A DNA stretch of 64,000 nt from NCBI GenBank assembly GCA_963724735.1, contig CAVRVX010000029.1, positions 42,197-106,196 of the forward strand. The letters are read 5' to 3'. Source of the DNA: Rhodoplanes sp963724735 (lineage in GTDB: Bacteria; Pseudomonadota; Alphaproteobacteria; Rhizobiales; Xanthobacteraceae). Position 1 is the stretch's first letter. Each line of letters begins with the position of its first letter. Below, one piece after another: positions 7,267-16,884 of the stretch. Below the pieces are notes generated by a model that was not told where the DNA came from, did not search any database, and saw nothing but the letters and a program-made list of their open reading frames with translations. The position numbers were made by a program, and so were the translations under genes.

Positions 7267-9654
7267 ATGCGTATCCGACTTCGCGGGCTACAATGCGCGG
7301 TCCGGGCGTTTGCCTTCCTGTGGCTCACGCTCGTATTGGCTGGGACGGTCGCCGCGCAGACGCCGAGCCCTCCACCGAGCTTTGGCCTCAACTCGGTAAA
7401 ATCGACCCTCGACGCCGCCAAATCGACCCTCGACGAGATCGACGAGACGTTGAAGTCCGATCTCCTCGACGAAACGCTGGCCGACATCAGACGTCGCCTC
7501 ACGCCGCTGCGATCGGACCTGCGCGGCGCAGTCGAGACGCTGGAATCCAATCTCAACGAGGCCGTCTCGCACCTCAAGCAGCTCGGGGAGCCCCCGGCCT
7601 CCGACGACACGCCCGAGGACCCCAACATCGTCGCCGAGCGGGAGCGGCTGACGGAACAGCAGGGCGAATTCGAATCCACGCTCAAGAACGCGCGTTATCT
7701 CGCGACGCGCGCCGATGACGTAAGCAACAAGGTCAACGAGCTCAGGCGCGGGCTGTTCGCCCGCGAGCTCTTCGCGCGCAGCGCCGGACTGTTCAATCCG
7801 GCCTTCTGGAGGGACGTCTCCGATGCCATCCCCGCCGAAGCGGCGAGGCTCGGCCAGCTGCTGCGCGCCTGGTGGATTTCCGCCCGCGACAACGGCTCGC
7901 GCGGCGCCTGGATCGGCGCCATCCTGACCCTTCTCGGGTTCGCGGTCGTCGCCGTGCTGGTGGTGCGCTGGTGGCGCGCGCGACTGTACGGCGAGGCGCC
8001 GAGCACGCGGTTTCATCGCGCCTCGCAGGCGCTTCTCGTCATGGTGGGCGAGACCGCGGCGATGCCGGCCGTCCTCACCGTCGTCGTGCTGGTCTTGGAC
8101 AATTACGGGCTGATGCCGTCGTGGATTCGCAACATCGGCGTCGGGTTGGCGACGGCGGTCGCAACCGCCACCTTTGGTCGCGGCGTCGCCCATGGCCTGT
8201 TTGCGCCGGCCTGGCCGCAATGGCGCTTGCTCGATTGGAGTGACCTCGAGGCGTCGCGCTTCGCCGCCCATCTGACCTGGAGCGCGCGCATTCTCGGGCT
8301 CGCGATCTTCCTCAATGTGCTCCACAGAACCACCGCGGCGCCGATTGCTCTGACGGTAGCGACAAGCGCGCTGTTGGCGCTGGGCGTGGCCTTGATCGGA
8401 GCGCACCTGATCTGGCGCACCACGGCGGTTGGATCGGGCGCCGAGGCGGCGACTGGACCGGGGCAGCGCGGATTGCGCGTTCTGCTCATTGTCGCGGTTG
8501 CCGTAATCGCGATATCGCTCGCTGCCGGCTATATCGCGCTTGCCGCCTTCATGTCCGGCCGGCTCGTGGTGGCGCTCGCGCTCGCCGGCGGGTTTATCGT
8601 CGCGAACACTTACATCGACGCCCTCTTCACCGATCTTCTGGCCGGCGACAGCGAACGGGCGCGGGCGGTCGCGGCATTGTTGGGGGTCTCGCGGCGCGGC
8701 CTCGATCTCCTTGCCACGCTGTTCTCTGCCGCGACGCGCCTCACGCTGCTCGTCCTCGCGGTTCTGGCCGTGATCGGACCGTGGGGCGTGTTTGCTGACG
8801 ATATGTTCGCCGCGCTCGCTGAAGCGGCTTTCGGTTGGCATGTCGCCGGCGTCAGCGTCTCGATCCAGACCGTGTTCGGAGCGATTGGGATCCTGCTGCT
8901 CGGCATTCTCGCCGTGCGGAGCGTCCAGCGCTGGCTTACGAGGAGCTTCCTTCCGCGCACGGCGCTCGACCCGGGGCTGCAGCATTCGATCTCGGCGTTG
9001 TTCGGATATGCCGGATTGATCGCCGTGCTCTCCGCCGTGCTGGGCGCGATTGGCATCGACCTGCAAAAGATCGCCTTGATCGCCGGCGCGCTCTCGGTCG
9101 GCGTCGGCTTTGGCCTGCAATCGATCGTGTCGAATTTCGTCTCCGGCCTGATCCTGCTGGCCGAACGACCGATCCGCGTCGGCGACCTCGTGAACGTCAA
9201 GAACGAGGAGGGGATCGTTCGCCGCATCAGCGTGCGCGCGACCGAGATCGAAACATTCGACCGGGCCAGCGTGATTATTCCCAATTCCGAGTTCATCACC
9301 GGCGTCGTAAAGAACTGGACGCACGCCAATACGCTCGGCCGCATCACGCTGAAGGTGCGGGTCGCCTTCGGGAGCGACGTGGAGAAGGTCCGCAGCATCC
9401 TTTCCGCCTGCGCACTCGAAAACCCGAAGGTGCTGCGAAGTCCGCCGCCCGGCGTTTATCTGATGGGGTTCGGCGACATCGGCCTTGATTTTGAGCTGCG
9501 CTGCATCCTCGCCAATGTCGAGGACGCGCTCAGCGCAAAAAGCGATCTGCACGTCGCCGTGCTCCATCGTTTCCGCGACGAGGGCATTCGGATTCCCCAG
9601 CCGGGCCACGAGGAGCAGGTGCCCGGTCTGCCGCCGGTGGGTCCGCGAGGATGA
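7267..9654 (+). CDS. Large MscS-family mechanosensitive channel with periplasmic DUF3772 domain
   Basis: 795 residues from ATG 7267, with GGGGAG five bases upstream; an in-frame TTG at 7246 is less likely. A signal peptide (ends near TVAAQ) is followed by a periplasmic coiled region of the DUF3772 type, then about ten membrane segments, then the MscS core: the Gly/Ala-rich pore helix IAGALSVGVGFGLQSIVSNF and the beta domain with ERPIRVGDLV. It releases solutes on hypo-osmotic shock. The start of the next gene overlaps the stop by four bases. Its place beside the stress regulon suggests, but does not prove, stress control. Confidence 0.9.
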   Translation: MRIRLRGLQCAVRAFAFLWLTLVLAGTVAAQTPSPPPSFGLNSVKSTLDAAKSTLDEIDETLKSDLLDETLADIRRRLTPLRSDLRGAVETLESNLNEAVSHLKQLGEPPASDDTPEDPNIVAERERLTEQQGEFESTLKNARYLATRADDVSNKVNELRRGLFARELFARSAGLFNPAFWRDVSDAIPAEAARLGQLLRAWWISARDNGSRGAWIGAILTLLGFAVVAVLVVRWWRARLYGEAPSTRFHRASQALLVMVGETAAMPAVLTVVVLVLDNYGLMPSWIRNIGVGLATAVATATFGRGVAHGLFAPAWPQWRLLDWSDLEASRFAAHLTWSARILGLAIFLNVLHRTTAAPIALTVATSALLALGVALIGAHLIWRTTAVGSGAEAATGPGQRGLRVLLIVAVAVIAISLAAGYIALAAFMSGRLVVALALAGGFIVANTYIDALFTDLLAGDSERARAVAALLGVSRRGLDLLATLFSAATRLTLLVLAVLAVIGPWGVFADDMFAALAEAAFGWHVAGVSVSIQTVFGAIGILLLGILAVRSVQRWLTRSFLPRTALDPGLQHSISALFGYAGLIAVLSAVLGAIGIDLQKIALIAGALSVGVGFGLQSIVSNFVSGLILLAERPIRVGDLVNVKNEEGIVRRISVRATEIETFDRASVIIPNSEFITGVVKNWTHANTLGRITLKVRVAFGSDVEKVRSILSACALENPKVLRSPPPGVYLMGFGDIGLDFELRCILANVEDALSAKSDLHVAVLHRFRDEGIRIPQPGHEEQVPGLPPVGPRG

Positions 9655-10205
9655 GCCCGACTTTACGCCTGCCCCGACGATTTTTCGCCTCGCGCGCCGG
9701 CATTCTCGTCATGGCGGGCGTTGCGGCGGTTCTCGCCGGTTGCGCGGGCGACCGCGAACCGCCGAGCGAACCGAGCTTTTATCGGAGCCTGGCCGGCCCC
9801 AATGTCGAACTCGACGCCGCGACCGCCGCCTCGATGATCTCGGGCTATCGCCGCAACAACGGCCTTTCGCCCGTCGAAATCGACCCGCGGCTGATGCAGC
9901 TCGCGCACGAGCAGGCGCGCGCCATGGCGGAGAAGAACAAGCTCGGCCATGACGTGAAGGCCGATTTCAAGACCCGGCTTGCAGCGGGCGGCTTTGGCGG
10001 CCGATTGGCGGTGGAAAATGTCTCTGCGGGCTATCACACATTGGCAGAGGCTTTCTCGGGCTGGCGCGATTCCCCGCCACACCGCGCCAATATGCTGCAG
10101 AATGGCGTAAGCCGCATGGGCATCGCGGCCGTCTATGCGCCGTCATCGAAATACAAGGTGTTCTGGACCTTGATTCTCGCCGCTCCCGACGCGTCGCGCG
10201 GCTAG
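9651..10205 (+). CDS. CAP (SCP/PR1) domain lipoprotein
   Basis: 184 residues. Signal peptide with lipobox LAGC (Cys about residue 31), so lipid-anchored. The rest is a CAP domain: HEQARAMAEKNKLGHD, the ENVSAGY segment, WRDSPPHRANML, and a beta strand KVFWTLILA near the end. Bacterial CAP proteins are secreted and their substrates are mostly unknown. It overlaps the channel gene by ATGA, so the two are cotranscribed. Confidence 0.88.
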   Translation: MSPTLRLPRRFFASRAGILVMAGVAAVLAGCAGDREPPSEPSFYRSLAGPNVELDAATAASMISGYRRNNGLSPVEIDPRLMQLAHEQARAMAEKNKLGHDVKADFKTRLAAGGFGGRLAVENVSAGYHTLAEAFSGWRDSPPHRANMLQNGVSRMGIAAVYAPSSKYKVFWTLILAAPDASRG

Positions 10206-10414
10206 GGAGAGGTCGGCGGACAGCCGCGCGGGCGGTAATGCAATGATTAGCAAGGAGGCCATGAGCGCGCTGGACGCGTTGCGTCAGGTCAAGACTCCAT
10301 GCATTCTCCGGATGAGCATGCGGCTGAAATCGCAGACGAACTGCGCTTTTGGCAGGCGCGTAAAAAAACGGCGGCGGGTAACGCTGTAGAATCCATCCGA
10401 TCCGAGGAGCACCC
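10206..10414 (+). other. Spacer with a possible 42-codon reading frame
   Basis: A short frame from ATG 10261 is preceded by a good AAGGAGG site and ends at 10389. It overlaps, in another frame, a more protein-like stretch starting at ATG 10299. Neither resembles a known family; this may be the remnant of a broken gene. Confidence 0.3.
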
Positions 10415-10813
10415 ATGTCGCATCGTGTTCTGTTGCCGGCCGGCTGGAAGCCGCCGATCGGCTATGCCAATGGGATCGAAGCGATGGGCCGGCTGGTGTT
10501 CATCGCCGGCCAAGTCGGGTGGAACGCCCAACAGGCTTTTGAAAGCGAGGAGCTGACGCCGCAATTCGAGCAGGCGCTGAAGAATGTGCTCGCGGTGCTC
10601 GCCGAAGCCGGCGGGCGGCCGGAACACATCTGCCGCATCACCGCCTTCTGCTGCGACAAGCAAGCCTATCTCGCCGCGCGGCCCGCGCTCGGCCGCATCT
10701 GGAGAAAGCTGATGGGCAAGCATTTTCCCTGCATGAGTATGATTTTCGTCTCCGACCTGCTCGACAGTCCGGGCAAGATCGAGCTCGAGGCGACGGCGGT
10801 CCTGCCAGCTTGA
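10415..10813 (+). CDS. Rid-family (YjgF/UK114) protein
   Basis: 132 residues; ATG 10415 with GAGGAG eight bases upstream. The chorismate-mutase-like fold is indicated by RLVFIAGQVGW, ALKNVLAVLAEAGG and the C-terminal KIELEATAVLPA. True RidA hydrolyses reactive enamine/imine intermediates using an Arg in a PAR-type motif; here that region reads FPCMSMIFVSDL with no Arg, so it belongs to one of the Rid subfamilies without proven deaminase activity. Confidence 0.85.
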   Translation: MSHRVLLPAGWKPPIGYANGIEAMGRLVFIAGQVGWNAQQAFESEELTPQFEQALKNVLAVLAEAGGRPEHICRITAFCCDKQAYLAARPALGRIWRKLMGKHFPCMSMIFVSDLLDSPGKIELEATAVLPA

Positions 10814-10964
10814 TCAATTGTCGTAAGGAAAGACACGCCGCGTTCCAGCCGGGGCCGAACCCGGCCGGGACGATGTCAGTGGCTGAGGGTGGGGAGCCTG
10901 CGCGGAGCGCGGCAGGCGGAATGCAAATTCAGATCGGCGAACTACCGCAATCGGATATGGCGCC

Positions 10965-11738
10965 TCAACGAAAACGCGGCGGCCGCTTTTCGCGGAAAGC
11001 GGCGACGCCCTCCTTGGACTCCGGGGTCTCGTAGAACAGCTTGACGGCCTGCATGCCCAACGCGCTGATGCCGCGGATCGAGTCGGAATCGGCGTTGCAG
11101 GCGCGCTTGGCGATGGCGATCGCCGTCGGGCTGAGCGCCAGGATCTCCTTGCACCACCGGTCCACTTCGGCGTCTAGCTCGGCATGCGGGACGACGCAGT
11201 TCACCATGCCCATCGCCAGCGCCTCTTGCGCGCTGTAGCGCCGGCACAGGAACCAGATTTCGCGCGCCTTCTTCTCTCCGACCACGCGCGCCAGATAAGC
11301 CGTGCCAAAACCGGGATCGACCGAACCGACGCGCGGGCCGACCTGGCCGAACACCGCATTCTCCGAAGCGATCGCGAGGTCGGAGACGGTGACCAGCACA
11401 TTGCCCCCGCCAATCGCGAATCCGTTGACGCGTGCAATCACCGGCTTCGGCACGTCGCGCATCAGGCCGTGCAGTTCCTCGAGCGGCAGCCCGATGGTGC
11501 CGCGGCCGCCATAGCCGCCTTCGTGCGTTCCCTGGTCTCCGCCGGTGCAGAAAGCCTTATCGCCGGCGCCGGTGAGGACGATCACGCCAGCGGACCGGTC
11601 CCATCCAGCCTTGTTGAAGGCGTCGATCAATTCGTCGCACGTGCGGGCGCGAAATGCATTGTACCGGTCGGGGCGGTTGATGGTAATGCGAGCAATGCCT
11701 TCATGAATATGAAAAGTAATGTCCGAATATTCTGCCAT
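10965..11738 (-). CDS. badI: BadI/MenB-type crotonase, probable 2-ketocyclohexanecarboxyl-CoA hydrolase
   Basis: 257 residues from the ATG preceded by GGAGGTGAG; a second in-frame ATG 12 bases up is inside that site. Crotonase fold. Three segments match BadI rather than generic enoyl-CoA hydratases: FCTGGDQGTHEGGYGGRG, GLPLEELHGLMRDVPKPVIA, and FGQVGPRVGSVDPGFGTAYL. BadI opens the ring of 2-ketocyclohexanecarboxyl-CoA to pimelyl-CoA in cyclohexanecarboxylate/benzoate breakdown. MenB shares the GGDQ signature but no other men genes are present. It is divergent from the Liv transporter and ligase operon, which fits uptake and CoA activation of its substrate. Confidence 0.75.
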   Translation of the reverse strand: MAEYSDITFHIHEGIARITINRPDRYNAFRARTCDELIDAFNKAGWDRSAGVIVLTGAGDKAFCTGGDQGTHEGGYGGRGTIGLPLEELHGLMRDVPKPVIARVNGFAIGGGNVLVTVSDLAIASENAVFGQVGPRVGSVDPGFGTAYLARVVGEKKAREIWFLCRRYSAQEALAMGMVNCVVPHAELDAEVDRWCKEILALSPTAIAIAKRACNADSDSIRGISALGMQAVKLFYETPESKEGVAAFREKRPPRFR

Positions 11739-12076
11739 ACTCACCTCCATTGAAGAACGTATCCGCTATGTGTCGTTGAAATGTTCTGGCGGCGTCGCCT
11801 ATGCGGGGCCGGGAGCATGCGCCAATTCCGACAACGCTTCAATCCGAACGGAACGCGTTGATTCCCGGCAAGAAACTGAGGCATGATCGACCAAATCGCC
11901 GCAGGCGAATAATAAGAACGAGCGGCTCAGACCGCACGCACGATCCCGAACAGGATTGGGCGCCAGAGAGGAAACGAGACGGATTCACGTGCCGGGAATT
12001 CTATGTCGATCTGCAGACGGGCGGCGGACGCCGCGTTGGCCGCCCGTCTTCCGATGAGATGGGAAAGGAACATCGG
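11739..12076. promoter_or_regulatory. Divergent spacer between badI-like gene and livG
   Basis: 338 bases with no protein-like reading frame of its own; an open frame upstream of livG from 11801 is an unlikely extension. It must hold the promoters of both divergent units and probably the operator of the IclR regulator, but no convincing palindrome or sigma-70 box stands out. Confidence 0.45.
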
Positions 12077-12910
12077 ATGAGCGCGACCTCGGCGCCGCTG
12101 CTCGCGGCCGAGCGCATTTCGCTGCGTTTCGGCGGCGTGCGCGCGCTCACCGATGTGAGCTTCGTCGTCAATCCGGGGGAGCTGTTTTCGATCATCGGGC
12201 CGAACGGCGCGGGCAAGACCTCGATGGTCAATTGCATATCCGGCCGCTACCGGCCGAGCGAGGGTCGCATCCTCTTTCGCGGGCGCGACATTTCCCGTCT
12301 GAAACCGAATGCCCGCGCCGCGCTCGGGATCGGCCGCACGTTCCAGAACCTCGCATTGTTCAATCATATGACCGTGCTCGACAACATCATGATCGGCCGG
12401 CACCATCTTCTGAAGAACAACTTCGTCACCGGGTCGCTCTATTGGCTCGCCGGCGCGCGGCGTGAGGAGCTCCAGCATCGGCGCAAAGTCGAGGAGATCG
12501 TCGACTTCCTCGATCTGCAGGCGGTGCGCAAGGCGATCACCGGAACGCTTCCGTACGGCCTGCGCAAACGCGTCGAGGTCGCGCGCGCGATGGCGATCGA
12601 GCCACAGCTCATTCTGCTCGACGAGCCGATGGCCGGAATGAATCTCGAAGAGAAGGAGGACATGGCGCGCTACATCGTCGATCTCAACGAGGAGCACGGC
12701 ATGACGGTGATCATGATCGAGCACGATATGGGCGTGGTCATGGATATTTCGCATCGCGTGATGGTGCTCGATTTCGGCTGCAAGATCGCCGAGGGCGAGC
12801 CGGCCGCGGTGCTCGCCGACGCGCATGTGCGGCAGGCCTATCTCGGCGAGCACGACGCGTCTGCGGCGAGCGAGCTGCGGGCGCGCAGCGGCGCGGAGGC
12901 GAGCGCATGA
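12077..12910 (+). CDS. LivG-type ABC transporter ATP-binding protein
   Basis: 277 residues from ATG 12077, AAAGGAA seven bases upstream. Walker A GPNGAGKTS, signature region LPYGLRKRVEVARA (a variant of LSGGQ), Walker B LILLDEP, and the LivG C-terminal extension. With LivF it powers a branched-chain-amino-acid-type importer. Such systems in this order often carry aromatic or alicyclic acids, which fits the neighbouring ligases. It overlaps the ligase gene by ATGA. Confidence 0.92.
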   Translation: MSATSAPLLAAERISLRFGGVRALTDVSFVVNPGELFSIIGPNGAGKTSMVNCISGRYRPSEGRILFRGRDISRLKPNARAALGIGRTFQNLALFNHMTVLDNIMIGRHHLLKNNFVTGSLYWLAGARREELQHRRKVEEIVDFLDLQAVRKAITGTLPYGLRKRVEVARAMAIEPQLILLDEPMAGMNLEEKEDMARYIVDLNEEHGMTVIMIEHDMGVVMDISHRVMVLDFGCKIAEGEPAAVLADAHVRQAYLGEHDASAASELRARSGAEASA

Positions 12911-14844
12911 TCGACTACGCCGCGCGCGTTGCCCAGGCCGATACGTTTCCCAAGCTGCTTCGCCACAATGCGCGCGAGCATGCGAGAGAGGTCGCGCTGC
13001 GGGAGAAGGATTTCGGCCTCTGGCGCAGCTTTACCTGGGCCGATTATCACGGCCGCGTGCGGGATTTCGCGCTCGGTCTGGTGGAGCTTGGCGTCGGACG
13101 CGGCGACGTGGTCGCGCTGATCGGGGACAATCGGCCGGACTGGATGGCCGGCGAAATCGCCGCGCATGCGGTCGGCGCGATGAGCCTCGGCGTCTATCGC
13201 GACGCGCTCGAGGAAGAGGTGGCCTATCTCCTCACCTACGGCGACGCGAAACTCGTTTTCGCGGAAGACGAAGAACAGGTCGACAAGCTGCTCGGACTCG
13301 GCGAGCGAATTCCGAGCCTCCGCCACATCGTCTATGCCGATCCGCGCGGTATGCGCAAATATCGCGATCTGCGCCTGATCGCCGCCGAAGCGGTGGCAAG
13401 CCTCGGGCGCGAGCGCGCTGCGCGCGAACCTGACCTTTACGACCGGATGGTCGATGCGACCGAGGGCGATGCGGTCGCCGTGCTCTGCACGACGTCCGGC
13501 ACCACCGCGCATCCCAAGCTCGCCATGTTGTCGGGCCGGCGCATTCTGCGCCACGCAGCGGTCTATCTCGCGAGCGATCCGAAGGGTCCGGAAGACGAAT
13601 ATGTCTCCGTGCTCCCGCTGCCCTGGATCATGGAGCAGATCTATGCGCTCGGCAAAGCGCTCGTGTGCCGGATGAAAGTGAACTTCGTCGAAGAGCCCGA
13701 GACGATGATGCACGATTTTCGGGAGATCGCGCCGACCTTCGTCCTGTTCGCGCCGCGGCTGTGGGAGGCGATCGCTGCCGATGTGCGCGCGCGCATCATG
13801 GATTCCTCCGCTCTCAAGCGCGGCCTCTATGAGTTCGGCATGAAGATCGGACTTGCGGCGCTTAGGCGCGGCCGGCGCTCGGCGCTCGCCGACCTGATCC
13901 TGTTCCGCGCGCTGCGCGACCGGCTCGGGTTCACGCGGCTGCGCTCGGCAGCGACCGGCGGGGCCGCGCTCGGCCCCGACACGTTCAGCTTCTTCCGCGC
14001 GCTCGGCGTCCCGCTTCACCAGATTTACGGCCAGACCGAAACGCTCGGCGCTTACACCATCCACCGTCCCGACGAAGTCGATTTCGACACGGTCGGCACG
14101 CCAATGGACGAGAAAGTCGAGGTGCGGATCGAGGCCGCCGACGCCAACGGAGTCGGCGAGATCGTCGCGCGCCATCCCAATATGTTCCTCGGTTATTACA
14201 AAAACGAGGAAGCGACCGCGGGCGACCTGCGCGAGGGCTGGATGCAAACCGGCGACGCCGGCTATTTCACCGACAAGCGCCATCTCGTCGTCATCGACCG
14301 GCTGAAGGATCTGGCGGTGACCGCGCAGGGCCATCGCTTCTCGCCGCAATACATCGAGAACAAATTGAAATTCTCGCCCTATATCGCCGAAGCCATCGTG
14401 CTCGGCGCCGGCCGCGATTTCCTCGCGGCGATGCTGTGCATCCGGTTTTCGATCGTCTCGAAATGGGCCGAGAAGAACCGCATCTCGTTCACCACCTACA
14501 CCGACCTGTCGTCTCGCGCGGAGGTCTGTGCGGTGTTGCGCAAGGAAGTCGAGGGGGTGAACGCCACGCTTCCGCCGGCCCAGCGCATCGCCAAGTTTCT
14601 TCTGCTCTACAAGGAGCTCGACGCCGACGACGGCGAGCTCACCCGCACGCGCAAGGTTCGTCGCGGCGTGATCAACGAGAAATACGCCGGCATCATCGAG
14701 GCGATCTATGCCGGCGCGCCCGCGATCGACGTCGACACCGTCATCCGGTTCCAGGACGGCGCCACCCAGCGCATCCGGACGAAGCTCGCCGTGGTCGACC
14801 TGGAAGGTGCACCGGGGCCCGCGATCGCCATGGCGGCGGAATGA
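12907..14844 (+). CDS. AMP-dependent acyl-CoA synthetase/ligase
   Basis: 645 residues, ANL superfamily. The AMP-binding P-loop is TTSGTTAHPK near residue 198. Further motifs are YGQTETLGAY (A5), DAGYFTDKRHLVVIDRLKD (A7/A8) and a long C-terminal domain resembling long-chain fatty-acyl ligases. It forms the acyl-CoA of an imported acid; the exact substrate cannot be read from sequence. It lies between livG and livH in one operon. Confidence 0.88.
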   Translation: MIDYAARVAQADTFPKLLRHNAREHAREVALREKDFGLWRSFTWADYHGRVRDFALGLVELGVGRGDVVALIGDNRPDWMAGEIAAHAVGAMSLGVYRDALEEEVAYLLTYGDAKLVFAEDEEQVDKLLGLGERIPSLRHIVYADPRGMRKYRDLRLIAAEAVASLGRERAAREPDLYDRMVDATEGDAVAVLCTTSGTTAHPKLAMLSGRRILRHAAVYLASDPKGPEDEYVSVLPLPWIMEQIYALGKALVCRMKVNFVEEPETMMHDFREIAPTFVLFAPRLWEAIAADVRARIMDSSALKRGLYEFGMKIGLAALRRGRRSALADLILFRALRDRLGFTRLRSAATGGAALGPDTFSFFRALGVPLHQIYGQTETLGAYTIHRPDEVDFDTVGTPMDEKVEVRIEAADANGVGEIVARHPNMFLGYYKNEEATAGDLREGWMQTGDAGYFTDKRHLVVIDRLKDLAVTAQGHRFSPQYIENKLKFSPYIAEAIVLGAGRDFLAAMLCIRFSIVSKWAEKNRISFTTYTDLSSRAEVCAVLRKEVEGVNATLPPAQRIAKFLLLYKELDADDGELTRTRKVRRGVINEKYAGIIEAIYAGAPAIDVDTVIRFQDGATQRIRTKLAVVDLEGAPGPAIAMAAE

Positions 14845-14860
14845 GACGAGGACTGCTGTC

Positions 14861-15754
14861 GTGAACGCCGAGCTTTTGCTCCAGCTTCTCGTCAACGGCC
14901 TCATCGTTGGCACGCTGTACGGCGTGGTCGCGATGTCCTTCGTGCTGATCTACAAGGCGACGCAGGTGGTCAACTTCGCGCAGGGCGAATTTCTGCTGAT
15001 CGGCGCCTGGGTGTGCTGGTGGCTGCTCACCAAGTATCAACTCCCGTTCTATCTCGGCATGCCGATCACGCTCGCCTTCATGCTCGCGTTCGGCGTGGCG
15101 TTGCAGGTGGTGGTCCTGCGGCCCCTGGTGGGCGAGCCGATCATCTCCGTCATCATGGTGACGATCGGCCTGTCCACCGTATTCCAGGCGCTGATGAAGT
15201 GGATCTTCGGGACGAACCTTCAGCCTTTCCCGCCGGTGTTCACGGTCCAGACGGTGGATGTCCTCGGGCTGAAAATCCAAAGCGTGTACGTGCTGAGCCT
15301 CGTCGTCTCGCTTGCGATGATGGCGGGCATGGCCTGGTTCTTCCGCGCCACCAAGCATGGGCTTGCCATGCGCGCGACCGCGTTCGACCAGCAGGTCGCG
15401 CAGTCGCTCGGCATTTCGGTCGAGAACGTGTTCGCCATGGCCTGGGCGATTTCCGCCGCGGTGTCGGCAGTCGCCGGCGTCGTCGTGGCGGTGGTCAACG
15501 GGGTGTCCGCCGGCCTGTCCGCCTACGGCATCAAAGTGTTTCCGGCGGCGATTCTCGGCGGACTGGACAGCATCGGGGGCGCGGTCTTGGGCGGCGTCAT
15601 CATCGGCCTGTTGGAGAACATCGCGCACTTCGTCGACAGCCAGTATCTGCACTGGGGCAATCTCTACGAGATCGCGCCTTTCTATGTGCTGATCATCATC
15701 CTGATGATCAAGCCGTACGGCCTGTTCGGCACGCGCGACATCGAGCGGGTGTGA
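14861..15754 (+). CDS. LivH-type ABC transporter permease
   Basis: 297 residues from GTG 14861, with GACGAGGA upstream. About eight membrane helices; the N-terminal GLIVGTLYGVVAMSFVLIYK and VVNFAQGEFLLIGAW are hallmarks of LivH. C-terminal GGLDSIGGAVLGGVIIGLLE is the coupling region. Inner-membrane partner of LivM. A longer frame upstream overlaps the ligase and is not used. Confidence 0.93.
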   Translation: MNAELLLQLLVNGLIVGTLYGVVAMSFVLIYKATQVVNFAQGEFLLIGAWVCWWLLTKYQLPFYLGMPITLAFMLAFGVALQVVVLRPLVGEPIISVIMVTIGLSTVFQALMKWIFGTNLQPFPPVFTVQTVDVLGLKIQSVYVLSLVVSLAMMAGMAWFFRATKHGLAMRATAFDQQVAQSLGISVENVFAMAWAISAAVSAVAGVVVAVVNGVSAGLSAYGIKVFPAAILGGLDSIGGAVLGGVIIGLLENIAHFVDSQYLHWGNLYEIAPFYVLIIILMIKPYGLFGTRDIERV

Positions 15755-15763
15755 GGATTGCCC

Positions 15764-16831
15764 ATGACGACGCTCCTCCCGGCCGGCGATTTCCGTACGA
15801 CCTATGCGGCCGACACCACCATCTTCCCCACCGTCACGAGCCGCAACGCCGCGATCGCAGGCATCCTCCTCGTATGCCTCGCGCCATTCGTGCTCAGCCA
15901 GTACTGGCTCAGCATCCTCATCCAGATCGGCTATTTCGCCATTGCCGCGGTCGGGCTCAATATTTTGGTCGGCTTCACCGGCCAGATTTCCATTGGGCAC
16001 GCCGCTTTCTTCGGGTTTGGCGCCTTCACCTCCGCCTATCTCAGCACCAAGGCCGGTATTCCCGCGTTTTTCGCGATCCCGCTGGCCGGCGTCGTCACCG
16101 CACTGGTCGGCCTGGTCTTCGGGCTGCCCGCGGCGCGCCTGAAAGGCCTCTATCTCGCAATCGCAACCCTTGCGGCGCAGTACATCCTGCTCGATTTCTT
16201 TTCGCGCGCCGACTGGTTCACCGGCGGGATCGTGCCGGCAAGCGCCGCGCCGTTCACGCTGTTCGGCTTCACGGTGCGCGGCGACCGGCAGTATTTCTAT
16301 GTCGTGCTCGCCTATCTGATCGTCAGCTATCTCCTCGTGACCAATCTCATTCGCACGCGCGATGGGCGCGCGCTGGTCGCGATAAGGGACCATTATCTCT
16401 CGGCCGAGATGATGGGGATCAATCTCACCAAGTACCGGACGCTGTCATTCGGCCTGGCGGCGTTCTACGCCGGCATCGGCGGCGCGCTCTATGCGCATTA
16501 TCAGGAGGTCGTGTCGAACGAGGGTTTCGGCATCGACCGCTCGATCGTCTTTCTCGCCATGGTGATCATTGGCGGCGTCGGCTCGGTGATGGGAACCTTG
16601 ATGGGCACCGTTTTCATGGTGCTGCTGCCGGAAGCGATGGAGTGGATCAGCGCTTTCCTGCGCGGCGGCGCGATCGATCGCGCGCTCGCGCTCAACAACA
16701 ATATTGCGTTTCTGCGCGAGATCGCGATCGGCCTGGTGATCGTGCTTTTTCTTATCTTCGAGCCGGACGGGCTCGTCCATCGCTGGCGGCAGATCAAGGC
16801 CTATTGGAAGCTTTACCCGTTCTCACACTGA
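15764..16831 (+). CDS. LivM-type ABC transporter permease
   Basis: 355 residues from ATG 15764, GTGAGGA seven bases upstream. About nine membrane helices with the LivM motif LNILVGFTGQISIGHAAFFG and a C-terminal coupling stretch IGGVGSVMGTLMGTVFM. It forms the translocation pore with LivH and starts nine bases after livH ends. Confidence 0.93.
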   Translation: MTTLLPAGDFRTTYAADTTIFPTVTSRNAAIAGILLVCLAPFVLSQYWLSILIQIGYFAIAAVGLNILVGFTGQISIGHAAFFGFGAFTSAYLSTKAGIPAFFAIPLAGVVTALVGLVFGLPAARLKGLYLAIATLAAQYILLDFFSRADWFTGGIVPASAAPFTLFGFTVRGDRQYFYVVLAYLIVSYLLVTNLIRTRDGRALVAIRDHYLSAEMMGINLTKYRTLSFGLAAFYAGIGGALYAHYQEVVSNEGFGIDRSIVFLAMVIIGGVGSVMGTLMGTVFMVLLPEAMEWISAFLRGGAIDRALALNNNIAFLREIAIGLVIVLFLIFEPDGLVHRWRQIKAYWKLYPFSH

Positions 16832-16884
16832 GGCAAATCAAACGGAACGGTGGGCGACATCGGAGCAACAAGGAGGAAATGCTC

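Noticed and set aside
7288..9609. Long antisense frame of 773 codons opposite the MscS gene
   Set aside because: Composition (Arg, Asp, Gly, His) is that of a GC-rich shadow frame; no family-like sequence and no start signals. The same holds for other long antisense frames over yidC, livH and acyl-CoA ligase genes.
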